Assembly (NCBI RefSeq): GCF_003335105.1
Contig: NZ_QFWQ01000007.1
Span: 62,001 to 126,000, forward strand
DNA: 64,000 nucleotides
Source: Rhodanobacter denitrificans
Lineage (GTDB): Bacteria > Pseudomonadota > Gammaproteobacteria > Xanthomonadales > Rhodanobacteraceae
Direction of reading: 5' to 3'
Positions 33,989-41,920 of this stretch are shown one piece after another. Under the pieces are notes generated by a model. It was not told where the DNA came from. It worked only from the letters and a program-made list of their open reading frames with translations, and did no database searches. Both the position numbers and the translations under genes were made by a program. The stretch's first letter is position 1; each line of letters opens with the position of its first letter.

Positions 33989-34958
33989 ACCACTGCGGCC
34001 GCCTGTCCTGCGCTCGATCCTCACTCGCGGCGCCGCCGTGCTCGCGGCCGTGGCGCTGCTGGCACTGGCGCCCGGATGGGCGCATGCCTCCGGCTGCACG
34101 GGCACCGCGTCGGCTACCTACACGGTGTCCGTGCCGTCGACCATCGTCAACGACCCCAATATCGCCGTGGGCACCGTGCTCTACACCTCGGCTCCCACCC
34201 CGATCAGCACTCCGGTCACCTACTACTGCAACGGCCAAGGCAACGGCTGGGGACTGGTGGCGCCTTCCGGAGCCCTCCTGCCGGCCAGCACGAACCTGTT
34301 CCCCACCAACATCAGCGGCGTGGGCTACCGGGTATTGGAGAAAGGCGTCTATATCACCGCGTACCCTTACGCCCAGAGTCGGGACAACCAGAGCTCGTAC
34401 ACCGAGTCCGACTCGGTCACGATCGAGCTGGTGAAAACCGGCCCCATCGCCAACGGCAGTTCCCTGCAGGGCCCGCTGGCCGCCCTCAAGGCAGGCGCCA
34501 CCAATTTTGTTATCTACGCAACGATCAACCTGGCCGGCTCCCTGACCTTCACGGCCCCCGCCTGCCAGGTCAGCACCAGCAACATCACCGTGAACCTGCC
34601 CGCGGTCACCAGTCAGGCCTTCAGCGGCGTGGGTTCGGTCGCCGGCACCACTCCGTTCCAGATCGGGCTGACCTGCTCCAGCGGCGCGATCGTCCGCATC
34701 ACCCTGGACACGGCCACGCCGGTCGCCGGCAAGCCTGGCGTAATCGCGCCATCGAGCGGCGGCACCAGTGGTGTTGGCGTGCAGGTGCTGGATTCGTCGG
34801 GAACAACCCCCGTGCAATTCGGCGTCGCCCAGACCATCGGTGCCACACCGAACGGCGCACTCTCGGTGAGCTACTTCGCCCGTTACTACCAGACGGGAAG
34901 TGCGGTGAGTGCAGGCCTGCTTGGCGCCACGGCGACCTTCACGCTTTCGTACCAGTAG
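33981..34958 (+). CDS. Two-domain fimbrial tip protein / adhesin
   Basis: A 325-residue secreted protein (signal to about residue 37, ending WAHAS). The N-terminal half (SGCTGTASATYTVSVPSTIVND onward) looks like a receptor-binding domain, and the C-terminal half (ACQVSTSNITVNLPAVTSQAF; VGSVAGTTPFQIGLTCSSGA) is a pilin domain with its two Cys residues, ending ATFTLSYQ. Tip adhesins have this order. Last gene of the operon; the start overlaps the usher end by 8 bp. The ligand cannot be predicted. Confidence 0.88.
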   Translation: MNRPLRPPVLRSILTRGAAVLAAVALLALAPGWAHASGCTGTASATYTVSVPSTIVNDPNIAVGTVLYTSAPTPISTPVTYYCNGQGNGWGLVAPSGALLPASTNLFPTNISGVGYRVLEKGVYITAYPYAQSRDNQSSYTESDSVTIELVKTGPIANGSSLQGPLAALKAGATNFVIYATINLAGSLTFTAPACQVSTSNITVNLPAVTSQAFSGVGSVAGTTPFQIGLTCSSGAIVRITLDTATPVAGKPGVIAPSSGGTSGVGVQVLDSSGTTPVQFGVAQTIGATPNGALSVSYFARYYQTGSAVSAGLLGATATFTLSYQ

Positions 34959-34967
34959 GTTCCACAC

Positions 34968-35318
34968 TCAGTCGTAGGTGCGCGTGACGAGCCTGGCCAT
35001 GACCTTGCCGCCAGGGGCCACCGGGGCATAGCTGGCGAAATAGTCGAGCAGGCGGTCGTGCCGACGGTTGGCCGTGGCCAGGTCGACCACTTCGTGGGTA
35101 AAGGTGGGGCCGGCGTCGGCGCCGGCGCGACGGCCGCAGCCCGAGCGTTGCCCGGCCGGGTCGGTGGCGGCGGAGGACATCGCCGGGGCAAGCTGCTCGG
35201 TGGAGCAGGTGGGCTCCACCACGGCACCGGCAAAGTTGATGCGCCCACTTTGCGCCCACGCTCCCGACATCGCCAGCGCGACGAGCGAACCAACCAACCA
35301 ACGATGCTGATTGCGCAT
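34968..35318 (-). CDS. Small pilin-like secreted protein, convergent with the fimbrial operon
   Basis: A 116-residue protein with a signal peptide (MRNQHRWLVGSLVALAMSGAWAQ) and a mature start SGRINFAGAVVEPTCST that mimics the first strand of a pilin, with Cys 38. A second Cys (61) and the end VMARLVTRTYD also fit a shortened pilin. It is only about 93 residues when mature, so the fold would be reduced or partial. GAGGGA lies 5 bases upstream of the ATG, supporting this start over a longer frame. It is transcribed toward the adhesin gene, 9 bp away. Could be a minor subunit, an assembly regulator or a decaying pilin. Confidence 0.7.
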   Translation of the reverse strand: MRNQHRWLVGSLVALAMSGAWAQSGRINFAGAVVEPTCSTEQLAPAMSSAATDPAGQRSGCGRRAGADAGPTFTHEVVDLATANRRHDRLLDYFASYAPVAPGGKVMARLVTRTYD

Positions 35319-35588
35319 GTGCCATCCCTCGCAGCGCGCGGAATCACGCGCGCCTGAAGGTGTTTTCGGCGCCGCCCGCGCAGGCTTTATGGCGCACGGT
35401 GACTGCAGCCCCAGAAATGCGAACCACGTCACGCTTTTTGACGCCACCGGTTTCCTGGGGAGGCAGTCTGGCGAATGGGTGGTGAACGGCGCGGCTGCGC
35501 TCGTGGGAGACTTATCGACGCGGCGCTAACAAACCTGAGGACGTTCGCGGCCATGCCCCCGGCTCCGGGAACGCGCCGCAACCCCCGC

Positions 35589-36335
35589 TCAGCGGGACGA
35601 AATGTACTTCTCGCGGCGGATCTGCGGCACGGGCAGGCCGAACTCCTTCAGCGCGTTGAACGCGGCATCGACCATGTTGGGGTTGCCGCACAGGTAGGCG
35701 ATGTCTCGCTCGGCATGCGGCCCGAGTTCGGCCAGCACGTGCTGCACGTGGCCGCTGCGGTCGGTGGGGCGGGGCACTGCGCGCGCCTCGCGGCTGAGGC
35801 AGCCATGGAAGGTGAAGCCGGGGTGGGTGCGGGCGAACGCCTCGAACTCCTCGCCGTAGAGCAATTCGGCTTCGCTGCGCGCGCCGTACAGCAGCACCAC
35901 TTCGCGGCGGCCCTCCGCCAGCAGCTTCTCGATCTGCGGCAGCATCGCGCGGTACGGGGTGACGCCGGTGCCGGTGGCGAGCAGCAGGTAGCGCGGGTGG
36001 CTGTCGGTTTCCTGCAGGCAGAAGCGGCCGTAGGGGCCGCTGGCGTCGATCACGCCGCCAACCGGCAGTTCGCCGAGCAGCTTCGTCGCCGCACCGCCGT
36101 CGACGTAGCTCACCGCGATCTCGATGCGTTGCACCGGCGAGCTGCCGTCGCCGACGGTGGCCACCGAGTAGCTGCGCTTGGTCGCCGTGCCGTCGTCGTA
36201 GTGGAAATGCACCTGCAGGAACTGGCCGGGCTGGAACACCAGCGGCTGGCCGTCGACACGCTCGAACACGAGATGGCGCACCGTGGGCGCAAGCATGCGG
36301 CTGTCGACGAGACGGAGCTGGAAGTGGTCGGCCAT
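35589..36335 (-). CDS. fpr: Ferredoxin--NADP(+) reductase
   Basis: A 248-residue flavoprotein that exchanges electrons between NADPH and ferredoxin or flavodoxin. FAD site KRSYSVATVGDG (R.YS motif), then GPYGRFCLQE, nucleotide-binding LLLATGTGVTPYRAML, and YLCGNPNMVDAAFNAL; the C-terminus IRREKYISSR fits short bacterial Fpr enzymes. Start fixed by homology, with GGAG-type sequence upstream weak. The 270-bp gap toward the pilin-like gene has no recognisable feature. Divergent from the YadG-like gene. Confidence 0.9.
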   Translation of the reverse strand: MADHFQLRLVDSRMLAPTVRHLVFERVDGQPLVFQPGQFLQVHFHYDDGTATKRSYSVATVGDGSSPVQRIEIAVSYVDGGAATKLLGELPVGGVIDASGPYGRFCLQETDSHPRYLLLATGTGVTPYRAMLPQIEKLLAEGRREVVLLYGARSEAELLYGEEFEAFARTHPGFTFHGCLSREARAVPRPTDRSGHVQHVLAELGPHAERDIAYLCGNPNMVDAAFNALKEFGLPVPQIRREKYISSR

Positions 36336-36362
36336 GGAGGGTTTCCGGAAACGGTGAGTGCC

Positions 36363-36379
36363 GTCCGGCAGGGCCGGAC
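36363..36379. promoter_or_regulatory. GTCCGGC/GCCGGAC inverted repeat next to the yadG promoter
   Basis: Perfect 7-bp arms around AGG in the fpr/yadG divergent region. It occupies the place where a -35 box for the TATAAT at 36397 would lie, so it may be an operator. Confidence 0.4.
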
Positions 36380-36396
36380 GACGGGACGTAGCCCGC

Positions 36397-36402
36397 TATA
36401 AT
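36397..36402 (+). promoter_or_regulatory. TATAAT -10 box of the YadGH-type operon
   Basis: A perfect -10 hexamer 27 bases before the ATG, implying a 5' leader of about 20 bases. No matching -35 box; see the adjacent inverted repeat. Confidence 0.45.
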
Positions 36403-36428
36403 AAGGGCTAACCCCCTCGGTGCAGCCC

Positions 36429-37394
36429 ATGTCCCCGCAGTCCCAAGATACGGCCCCGGCGCTCGTCGTCGACAACCTGCGCAAAACCTACGGCAACGGC
36501 GTCGAGGCCCTGAAGGGCATCAGCCTCACCGTTCAGCCCGGCGACTTCTTCGCCCTGCTCGGCCCGAACGGCGCCGGCAAATCCACCCTGATCGGCATCC
36601 TGTCTTCGCTGGTCAACTCCACCTCCGGCGACGCGCGGGTGTTCGGCATCTCGGTGAACCGGCAGCGCAGTGAGGCGATGAAGCTGATCGGGCTGGTGCC
36701 GCAGGAACTGAACTTCAACCAGTTCGAGAAGCCGTTCGACATCTGCGTGAACGAGGCGGGCTTCTACGGCATCCCGCGGAAGATCGCCGCCGAGCGCGCG
36801 GAGAGGTACCTGAAGGAGCTGCGCCTGTGGGACAAGGCGCAGATGCAGGCGCGCACGCTGTCCGGCGGCATGAAGCGCCGGCTGATGATCGCCCGCGCGA
36901 TGATGAACGAGCCGAAGCTGCTGATCCTCGACGAGCCCACCGCGGGCGTCGACATCGAGATCCGCCGCTCCATGTGGCAGTTCGTCAGCGGCATCAACGC
37001 GGCCGGCACCACGGTGATCCTCACCACGCACTACCTGGAGGAAGCCGAGTCGCTGTGCCGCAACATCGCGATCATCGACCACGGCAGCATCATCGAGAAC
37101 ACCAGCATGAAACGCCTGCTGGCCACGCTGGACGTGGAGACCTTCGTGCTCGACGTGGCTGCCATTCCGGCCGGCCTGCCGAGCATCCCCAACGTCACCT
37201 TGCGCCGCCGCGACGAACACACGCTGGAGGCCGAGATGGCCCGCTCGCACGACCTCAATTCGCTGTTCGCGACGCTGTCCGCACACGGCATCACGGTGAC
37301 CTCGATGCGCAACAAGACCAACCGGCTGGAGGAACTGTTCGTGCGGCTGGTGGAAAACGGCCGGCAGGAACCCGGCCGGGAGCGCGCCGCATGA
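36429..37394 (+). CDS. yadG: ABC transporter ATP-binding protein, YadG-like
   Basis: A 321-residue ATPase of the DrrA/YadG exporter group. Walker A GPNGAGKST, Q-loop VPQELNFNQFE, signature LSGGMKRRLMIARAM, Walker B LLILDEPTAGVD and switch His in TTHYLEEAE. The C-terminal 90 residues form the accessory domain typical of drug/polysaccharide-type exporters. I chose the ATG; an in-frame GTG three codons upstream exists. It pairs with the permease that follows with a 4-bp overlap. E. coli YadGH has no proven substrate. Confidence 0.9.
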   Translation: MSPQSQDTAPALVVDNLRKTYGNGVEALKGISLTVQPGDFFALLGPNGAGKSTLIGILSSLVNSTSGDARVFGISVNRQRSEAMKLIGLVPQELNFNQFEKPFDICVNEAGFYGIPRKIAAERAERYLKELRLWDKAQMQARTLSGGMKRRLMIARAMMNEPKLLILDEPTAGVDIEIRRSMWQFVSGINAAGTTVILTTHYLEEAESLCRNIAIIDHGSIIENTSMKRLLATLDVETFVLDVAAIPAGLPSIPNVTLRRRDEHTLEAEMARSHDLNSLFATLSAHGITVTSMRNKTNRLEELFVRLVENGRQEPGRERAA

Positions 37395-38173
37395 GCAGCA
37401 ACGCCGCCGCCAACCTGGTCGCCCTCAACACCATCGTGCGCCGCGAGATTGTGCGCATCATGCGCATCTGGACGCAGACGCTGATCCCGCCGGCGATCAC
37501 CATGACGCTGTACTTCGTGATCTTCGGCAAGCTGATCGGCAGCCGCATCGGCACCATCCAGGGCGGCTTCACCTACATGCAGTACATCGTGCCGGGCCTG
37601 GTGATGATGAGCATCATCACCAACAGCTACGGCAACATCTCCAGCTCGTTCTTCGGCGCCAAGTTCAGCCGCGCGGTGGAGGAGATGCTGGTGTCGCCGA
37701 TGCCGAACTGGGTGATCCTCGCCGGCTACGTCGCCGGCGCGGTGGTGCGCGGCCTGGTGGTCGGCGTGCTGGTGCTGGTCATCGCGCTGTTCTTCACCGA
37801 CCTGCACGTAATGCACCCGCTGATCACGTTCGCCTCGGTGCTGCTGGGCGCCACCATCTTCTCGCTGGCCGGCTTCGTCAACGCGGTGTACGCGAAGAAG
37901 TTCGACGACATCGCGCTGGTGCCCACCTTCATCCTCACCCCGCTGACCTACCTGGGCGGCGTGTTCTATTCGATCAACATGCTGGGCGAGCCGTGGCAGG
38001 CGATCTCGCGCGCCAATCCGATCCTGTACATGGTCAACGCGTTCCGCTACGGCGTGCTCGGCATCAGCGACGTGCACGTGGGCTGGGCCTTCGTGGTGAT
38101 GCTCGGCTTCGTGGCGGCGCTGTCGATCGTGGCGCTGCAGCTGCTCAAACGCGGCGTGGGGCTCAGGTCGTAG
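37391..38173 (+). CDS. yadH: ABC-2 type permease, YadH-like
   Basis: A 260-residue permease with six membrane segments. ITMTLYFVIFGKLIG, FSRAVEEMLVSPMPNW (the coupling-helix region conserved in ABC-2 permeases), LTPLTYLGGVFYSINMLGEPW and the end VALQLLKRGVGLRS match E. coli YadH. ATGA overlap with the ATPase gene shows translational coupling. A long inverted repeat lies downstream. Confidence 0.92.
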   Translation: MSSNAAANLVALNTIVRREIVRIMRIWTQTLIPPAITMTLYFVIFGKLIGSRIGTIQGGFTYMQYIVPGLVMMSIITNSYGNISSSFFGAKFSRAVEEMLVSPMPNWVILAGYVAGAVVRGLVVGVLVLVIALFFTDLHVMHPLITFASVLLGATIFSLAGFVNAVYAKKFDDIALVPTFILTPLTYLGGVFYSINMLGEPWQAISRANPILYMVNAFRYGVLGISDVHVGWAFVVMLGFVAALSIVALQLLKRGVGLRS

Positions 38174-38180
38174 AGCGAGA

Positions 38181-38332
38181 AGTGAGCGTGGAGGAGTGAG
38201 AAACGAGAGATGGCGCCACCTCTGCCCGCTTTCGCCTCTTGCTCCGCTTTCCCTGTCCTGCACCCTGTGCATCTGCATGAACTCGCAGGATCTCCTTAGC
38301 TCTCACTCGTTTCTCACTCCTCCACACTCACT
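38181..38332. repeat. Long inverted repeat element between yadH and rluF
   Basis: The left arm 38181-38210 and right arm 38301-38332 are reverse complements over about 30 bases, with one mismatch and a 2-base indel. They consist of repeated GTGAG/GAGTGAG words. The 90-base spacer is pyrimidine-rich and carries a TGGCGCCA palindrome next to the left arm. There is no coding sign. The layout is that of a small non-autonomous repeat, or an RNA with a long stem; no target-site duplication was established. Confidence 0.7.
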
Positions 38333-38341
38333 CCTGCCCTT

Positions 38342-39061
38342 ATGCGCGTCAACAAATACATCAGCGAAGCCGGCCTGTGCTCGCGCCGCGAGGCGGACGA
38401 GCTGCTGGTCGCCGGGCGCGTCACCATCAATGGCGAAGCGGTCTCGACCGGGGCCAAGGCGCTGGAAGGCGACGAGGTGCGGGTGGACGGCGAAATCGTC
38501 AAGGCGCGCCACCTGGCCACCACGCCGGCCGCGAAGAAAGCCATCTATATCGCGCTGAACAAGCCGGTCGGCATCACCTGCACCACCGACCAGAGCGTGT
38601 CCGGCAACATCGTGGATTTCGTCGACCATCCGCAGCGGATCTTCCCGATCGGGCGGCTGGACAAGGATTCCGAAGGGCTGATCCTGCTCACCAGCAACGG
38701 CGACATCGTCAACGAGATCCTGCGCGCGGAAAATCACCACGAGAAGGAATACCTGGTCGGCGTGAACAAGGCGGTGACCGACGAGTTCCTGGCCGGCATG
38801 GCGAAAGGCGTGCGCATCCACGGCCAGATGACCCGGCCCTGCCGCACCCGCCGCATCGCGAAATTCGGTTTCTCGATCGTGCTGACCCAGGGCCTGAACC
38901 GGCAGATCCGGCTGATGGCTGCCGCGTTCGGCTATCGCGTCACGCAGCTGCGCCGCGTGCGTATCGACAACGTGAAGCTGGGCCACCTCAAGCCCGGCCA
39001 GTGGCGCAACCTCACCGAAGCGGAGCTGAAAGAGCTGCTGCCGAGCCGCACGCAATGGTGA
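38342..39061 (+). CDS. rluF: 23S rRNA pseudouridine synthase, RluF-like
   Basis: A 239-residue enzyme with an N-terminal S4 RNA-binding domain (MRVNKYISEAGLCSRREADELL, to about residue 60) and a RsuA/RluF catalytic domain. The catalytic Asp lies in PIGRLDKDSEGLILLT. IALNKPVGITCTT, NIVDFV, ENHHEKEYLV and TQGLNRQIRLM match E. coli RluF (pseudouridine 2604), which has a longer basic tail that is absent here. No strong Shine-Dalgarno; start by homology. Convergent with tsaD across a REP pair. Confidence 0.9.
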   Translation: MRVNKYISEAGLCSRREADELLVAGRVTINGEAVSTGAKALEGDEVRVDGEIVKARHLATTPAAKKAIYIALNKPVGITCTTDQSVSGNIVDFVDHPQRIFPIGRLDKDSEGLILLTSNGDIVNEILRAENHHEKEYLVGVNKAVTDEFLAGMAKGVRIHGQMTRPCRTRRIAKFGFSIVLTQGLNRQIRLMAAAFGYRVTQLRRVRIDNVKLGHLKPGQWRNLTEAELKELLPSRTQW

Positions 39062-39086
39062 TCCCGTCGCCCCACGAAGGCCGGAT

Positions 39087-39154
39087 GTAGGGCGGGCACG
39101 GCCCGCGGGCTCTCGCAGTTCCGGGGGAAAAACGGCGGGCGGTGCCCGCCCTGC
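39087..39154. repeat. GTAG-headed REP pair between rluF and tsaD
   Basis: The left copy starts GTAG then GGCGGGC, loop ACG and GCCCGCG (one stem mismatch). The right copy, read 39154 to 39134 on the minus strand, has head GCAG and a perfect GGCGGGC/GCCCGCC stem with loop ACC. The two copies face each other, as at 20.6 kb. Confidence 0.75.
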
Positions 39155-39167
39155 GAACGCCTCGCGG

Positions 39168-40217
39168 TCAGGCTGCCGGCAAAGTCTGCAGATCCCAGCG
39201 CGGGCGCACCTGTACGGTTTCGTCCTGCTGCTGGCCGCCAGCCAGGCGGATCGCGCCGGCCAGCGCGATCATCGCGCCGTTGTCGGTGCAGAAGTCCAGC
39301 CGCGGGAAATACACCCGGAAACCATCCTTTTCGCCGGCTTTGGCCAGCTCGCTGCGCAGGTGGCGGTTCGCCCCCACGCCGCCGGCGATCACCAGCCGCT
39401 GCGTGCCGCTGGCGGTGAGCGCACGGCGGCACTTGATGACCAGCGTATCGACGATCGCCTCCTCGAACGCGCGGGCGATGTCGGCGCGAGTCTGGTCGGA
39501 CTGATCGGACTGCTGCCAGGCCAGCAGCACCTGGGTCTTCAGGCCGGAGAAGCTGAAATCCAGCCCCGGCCGGTCGGTCATCGGGCGGGAGAAGCGGAAC
39601 GCACCGGCCGTGCCCTGCCCGGCCAGCTTCGCCAGCGCCGGACCGCCGGGGTAGGGCAGGCCCATCAGCTTGGCGGTCTTGTCGAACGCCTCGCCGGCGG
39701 CGTCGTCCAGGGTATCGCCCAGGATCGTGTAGCGGCCGATTGCCTCAACCTCGACCAGCATCGAATGGCCGCCGGAGACCAGCAGGGCCACGAATGGCGG
39801 CTGCGGTGGATCGGCCTCCAGCAGCGGCGCCAGCAGATGCCCCTCCATGTGGTGCACCCCGATCGCCGGAACCCCCAGCGCCCAGGCCAGCGCGCGCCCC
39901 GCCGAGGCACCCACCAGCAGGGCGCCGACCAGCCCGGGACCGGCGGTATAGGCCACCCCGCCCAGGTCGCGCACGGTCAGCCCGGCCTGGGCCAGCGCCT
40001 CGCGGATCAGCGGCAGCAGCTTGCGCACGTGGTCGCGGCTGGCCAGCTCCGGCACCACCCCGCCGTAGTCGGCGTGCAGCTTGATCTGGCTGTACAGGGT
40101 GTGGGCCAGCAGTCCGCGGCCCGGCGCGTCCGGCTCCCAACGCAGCAGGGCCACGCCCGTCTCGTCGCAGGAGGTCTCGATGCCCAGCACGGGCTTTGAA
40201 AATTCGCCAGTTTCCAC
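39168..40217 (-). CDS. tsaD: tRNA N6-threonylcarbamoyladenosine transferase TsaD
   Basis: A 349-residue ASKHA-fold enzyme that adds threonylcarbamoyl to A37 of ANN-decoding tRNAs with TsaB and TsaE. Landmarks are [15 protein letters not shown], the metal-binding [12 protein letters not shown] (H...H), [32 protein letters not shown] and the C-terminal [13 protein letters not shown]. The annotated GTG adds about 8 residues before VLGIETS and overlaps the rpsU promoter; a GTG at the VLG codon (40190) is a plausible alternative. Divergent from rpsU, the classic arrangement. Confidence 0.95.
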   Translation of the reverse strand: METGEFSKPVLGIETSCDETGVALLRWEPDAPGRGLLAHTLYSQIKLHADYGGVVPELASRDHVRKLLPLIREALAQAGLTVRDLGGVAYTAGPGLVGALLVGASAGRALAWALGVPAIGVHHMEGHLLAPLLEADPPQPPFVALLVSGGHSMLVEVEAIGRYTILGDTLDDAAGEAFDKTAKLMGLPYPGGPALAKLAGQGTAGAFRFSRPMTDRPGLDFSFSGLKTQVLLAWQQSDQSDQTRADIARAFEEAIVDTLVIKCRRALTASGTQRLVIAGGVGANRHLRSELAKAGEKDGFRVYFPRLDFCTDNGAMIALAGAIRLAGGQQQDETVQVRPRWDLQTLPAA

Positions 40218-40225
40218 GGTATACT
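40196..40225 (+). promoter_or_regulatory. Sigma-70 promoter of rpsU
   Basis: TTGAAA (40196-40201), an 18-base spacer, and TATACT (40220-40225): the best sigma-70 promoter I found in the window. Start near 40232, leader about 53 bases. The -35 box overlaps the 5' end of tsaD on the other strand. Confidence 0.7.
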
Positions 40226-40284
40226 TCGCGGCTCGCCCTGTTCAACAGTCCCGTCACCGGGCCAGATTACCACTCGGAGTTTCC

Positions 40285-40500
40285 ATGCCCAACGTAAAAG
40301 TTCGCGAGAACGAGCCGTTCGAGATCGCACTGCGTCGTTTCAAGCGTACCTGCGAAAAGGCCGGCGTGCTGGCTGAAACGCGCAAGCGCGAGTTCTACGA
40401 AAAGCCGACCCAGGAGCGCAAGCGCAAGCGTGCCGCCGCGGTGAAGCGTCACCTGCGCCGCCTGTCGCGCGACGTCTCGCGCAAGGTCCGCCTGTACTGA
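40285..40500 (+). CDS. rpsU: Small ribosomal subunit protein bS21
   Basis: A 71-residue basic protein of the 30S subunit, matching bS21 throughout: [45 protein letters not shown] and the C-terminal Arg/Lys-rich [22 protein letters not shown] lies about 8 bases upstream of the ATG. It heads the ancient rpsU-dnaG cluster, with yqeY inserted between. Confidence 0.98.
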   Translation: MPNVKVRENEPFEIALRRFKRTCEKAGVLAETRKREFYEKPTQERKRKRAAAVKRHLRRLSRDVSRKVRLY

Positions 40501-40613
40501 GTTTCCGCTCGCCGCCAAGCGGCGGGCCCGCCAGCGTCTTCACGCTGCGCATGCAGGAAACACGGTCGGCGCGGGTTCTCGCAGCCGCCGCCAGCACTCC
40601 GGATTCGATATTG

Positions 40614-40646
40614 GCCGGTGTTGTCCCCCAGGACAACGCCGGCTTT
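40614..40646 (+). terminator. Hairpin terminator after rpsU
   Basis: A 13-bp stem GCCGGTGTTGTCC/GGACAACGCCGGC with one G-U pair and loop CCCA, followed by TTTGTCGTTT. The T-tract is short, so it may be an attenuator that lowers yqeY-dnaG expression relative to rpsU. Confidence 0.6.
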
Positions 40647-40689
40647 GTCGTTTCCGTAGAATGACCCACCTGACCATGAGGCTCCCGCC

Positions 40690-41136
40690 ATGACGCTCAA
40701 GCAGCAGCTCACCGAAGACATGAAGACCGCCATGCGCGGCGGCGACAAGCACCGGCTGGGCGTGATCCGGCTGATGCTGGCGGCGATCAAGCAGCGCGAG
40801 GTGGACGAGCGGATCGAGCTGGACGATGTGCAGGTGCTCAGCGTGCTGGAGAAGATGCTGAAGCAGCGCAAGGATTCGGTCAGCCAGTTCGATGCCGCGG
40901 GCCGTGACGACCTCTCGGCGATCGAGCGCGCCGAAATGGTGGTGATCGAAACCTACCTGCCGAGCAAGCTCAGTGACGCCGAGATCGATGCGCTGATCAC
41001 CGTCGCGATCGCCGACACCGGCGCCAGTTCGCCGCGCGACATGGGCAAGGTGGTAGCCGCGGTGAAGGAAAAGGCTGCCGGCCGCGCCGACATGAGCGTG
41101 GTCTCGGGCCGGATCAAGGGGCGCCTGGCCGGCTGA
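40690..41136 (+). CDS. yqeY: GatB/YqeY domain protein
   Basis: A 148-residue protein consisting of the YqeY helical domain, homologous to the tail of GatB amidotransferase subunits. Landmarks are MTLKQQLTEDMKTAMRGGDKHRLGVIRLMLAAIKQREVDER, LPSKLSDAEIDALI and DMGKVVAAVKEKAAGRADMS. It probably binds tRNA but its exact role is unknown. It is regularly found between rpsU and dnaG. Its last 23 bases overlap the end of an opposite-strand gene. Confidence 0.93.
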   Translation: MTLKQQLTEDMKTAMRGGDKHRLGVIRLMLAAIKQREVDERIELDDVQVLSVLEKMLKQRKDSVSQFDAAGRDDLSAIERAEMVVIETYLPSKLSDAEIDALITVAIADTGASSPRDMGKVVAAVKEKAAGRADMSVVSGRIKGRLAG

Positions 41137-41428
41137 GCGTGCCGGCCACGAACAGCAACCCCAGCAGCACCAGCACGCCGGCGATCACGGCCAGCGCGAT
41201 GCGATGGCGGCGCCGGCGCAGCCGTTGCCAGTTCGCCACGTCGAGGAAATAGCGGCCCTCGCCCGGGCAGCGCAGCACCGCATGGCTTACCAGCCGGTAC
41301 CAGGCCATGCCCGGTTTCAGCCCCAGCTGCTCCGCCGTGCAGGCGGTCGCCGCCGTGGTGGCGGCAGCCCGCTCGAACGCGCGCACGATTGCACGCTGCC
41401 TGAGCATCATCACCGTGCTGATCACCAT
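41114..41428 (-). CDS. Hypothetical small protein with C-terminal membrane anchor
   Basis: A 104-residue protein: an N-terminal region with possible helices ([25 protein letters not shown]), a middle segment [30 protein letters not shown], basic [10 protein letters not shown], and a C-terminal membrane segment (about 78-97, [20 protein letters not shown]). Tail-anchored topology with the N-terminus in the cytoplasm is likely. It overlaps the 3' end of yqeY by 23 bp on the opposite strand. Composition is protein-like, but I do not recognise the family. Confidence 0.55.
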   Translation of the reverse strand: MVISTVMMLRQRAIVRAFERAAATTAATACTAEQLGLKPGMAWYRLVSHAVLRCPGEGRYFLDVANWQRLRRRRHRIALAVIAGVLVLLGLLFVAGTLSRPGAP

Positions 41429-41583
41429 GGCTCGTCACTCCCGGGGCCGGCCGGGAAGCGTGCCGCACCGCCTGCGCACTGGCAAGCGATGCCATGCATC
41501 GCGTTCACGCCCGTCCCGCTACAACCGCCGTGACCCGCCGCATACCCCGCCGCGCGGGTGCCCGTCGCCGCAGGAGAATCAAC

Positions 41584-41754
41584 ATGCTGAAGTGGGCCAT
41601 CATTTTCGCCATCGTCTCGCTGGTCACCGGCTGGCTCGGTTTCGGCGGCGTTTCCGGCGCCACCGCCACCATCGCCAAGGTGCTGTTCGCGTGCTTCGTG
41701 ATCCTGTTCCTGCTGGCCGTACTGGCGGTGATCGGCTTGATCCATCTGGTCTAG
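41584..41754 (+). CDS. DUF1328 (UPF0391) small membrane protein
   Basis: A 56-residue, two-span membrane protein matching DUF1328: [22 protein letters not shown] and [30 protein letters not shown] lies nine bases before the ATG, fixing the start over longer frames. Such proteins (YtjA in E. coli) are widespread and often stress-induced; function unknown. Confidence 0.88.
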   Translation: MLKWAIIFAIVSLVTGWLGFGGVSGATATIAKVLFACFVILFLLAVLAVIGLIHLV

Positions 41755-41920
41755 CCGCTATCCGGGCCCGACCGGGGACCGTCCGCTGCCAGGGCTCTAC
41801 CGAGGCGGCGCGGGAATCCGTTCCGGCACGGCTCGCCGCCGTTCGCCTGTGACATTTCGCCTCAGGTCGCCGCAATCCACCCAAACCTCGCCGGCGGCGA
41901 CCGACTAGACTAGGCGGTCT

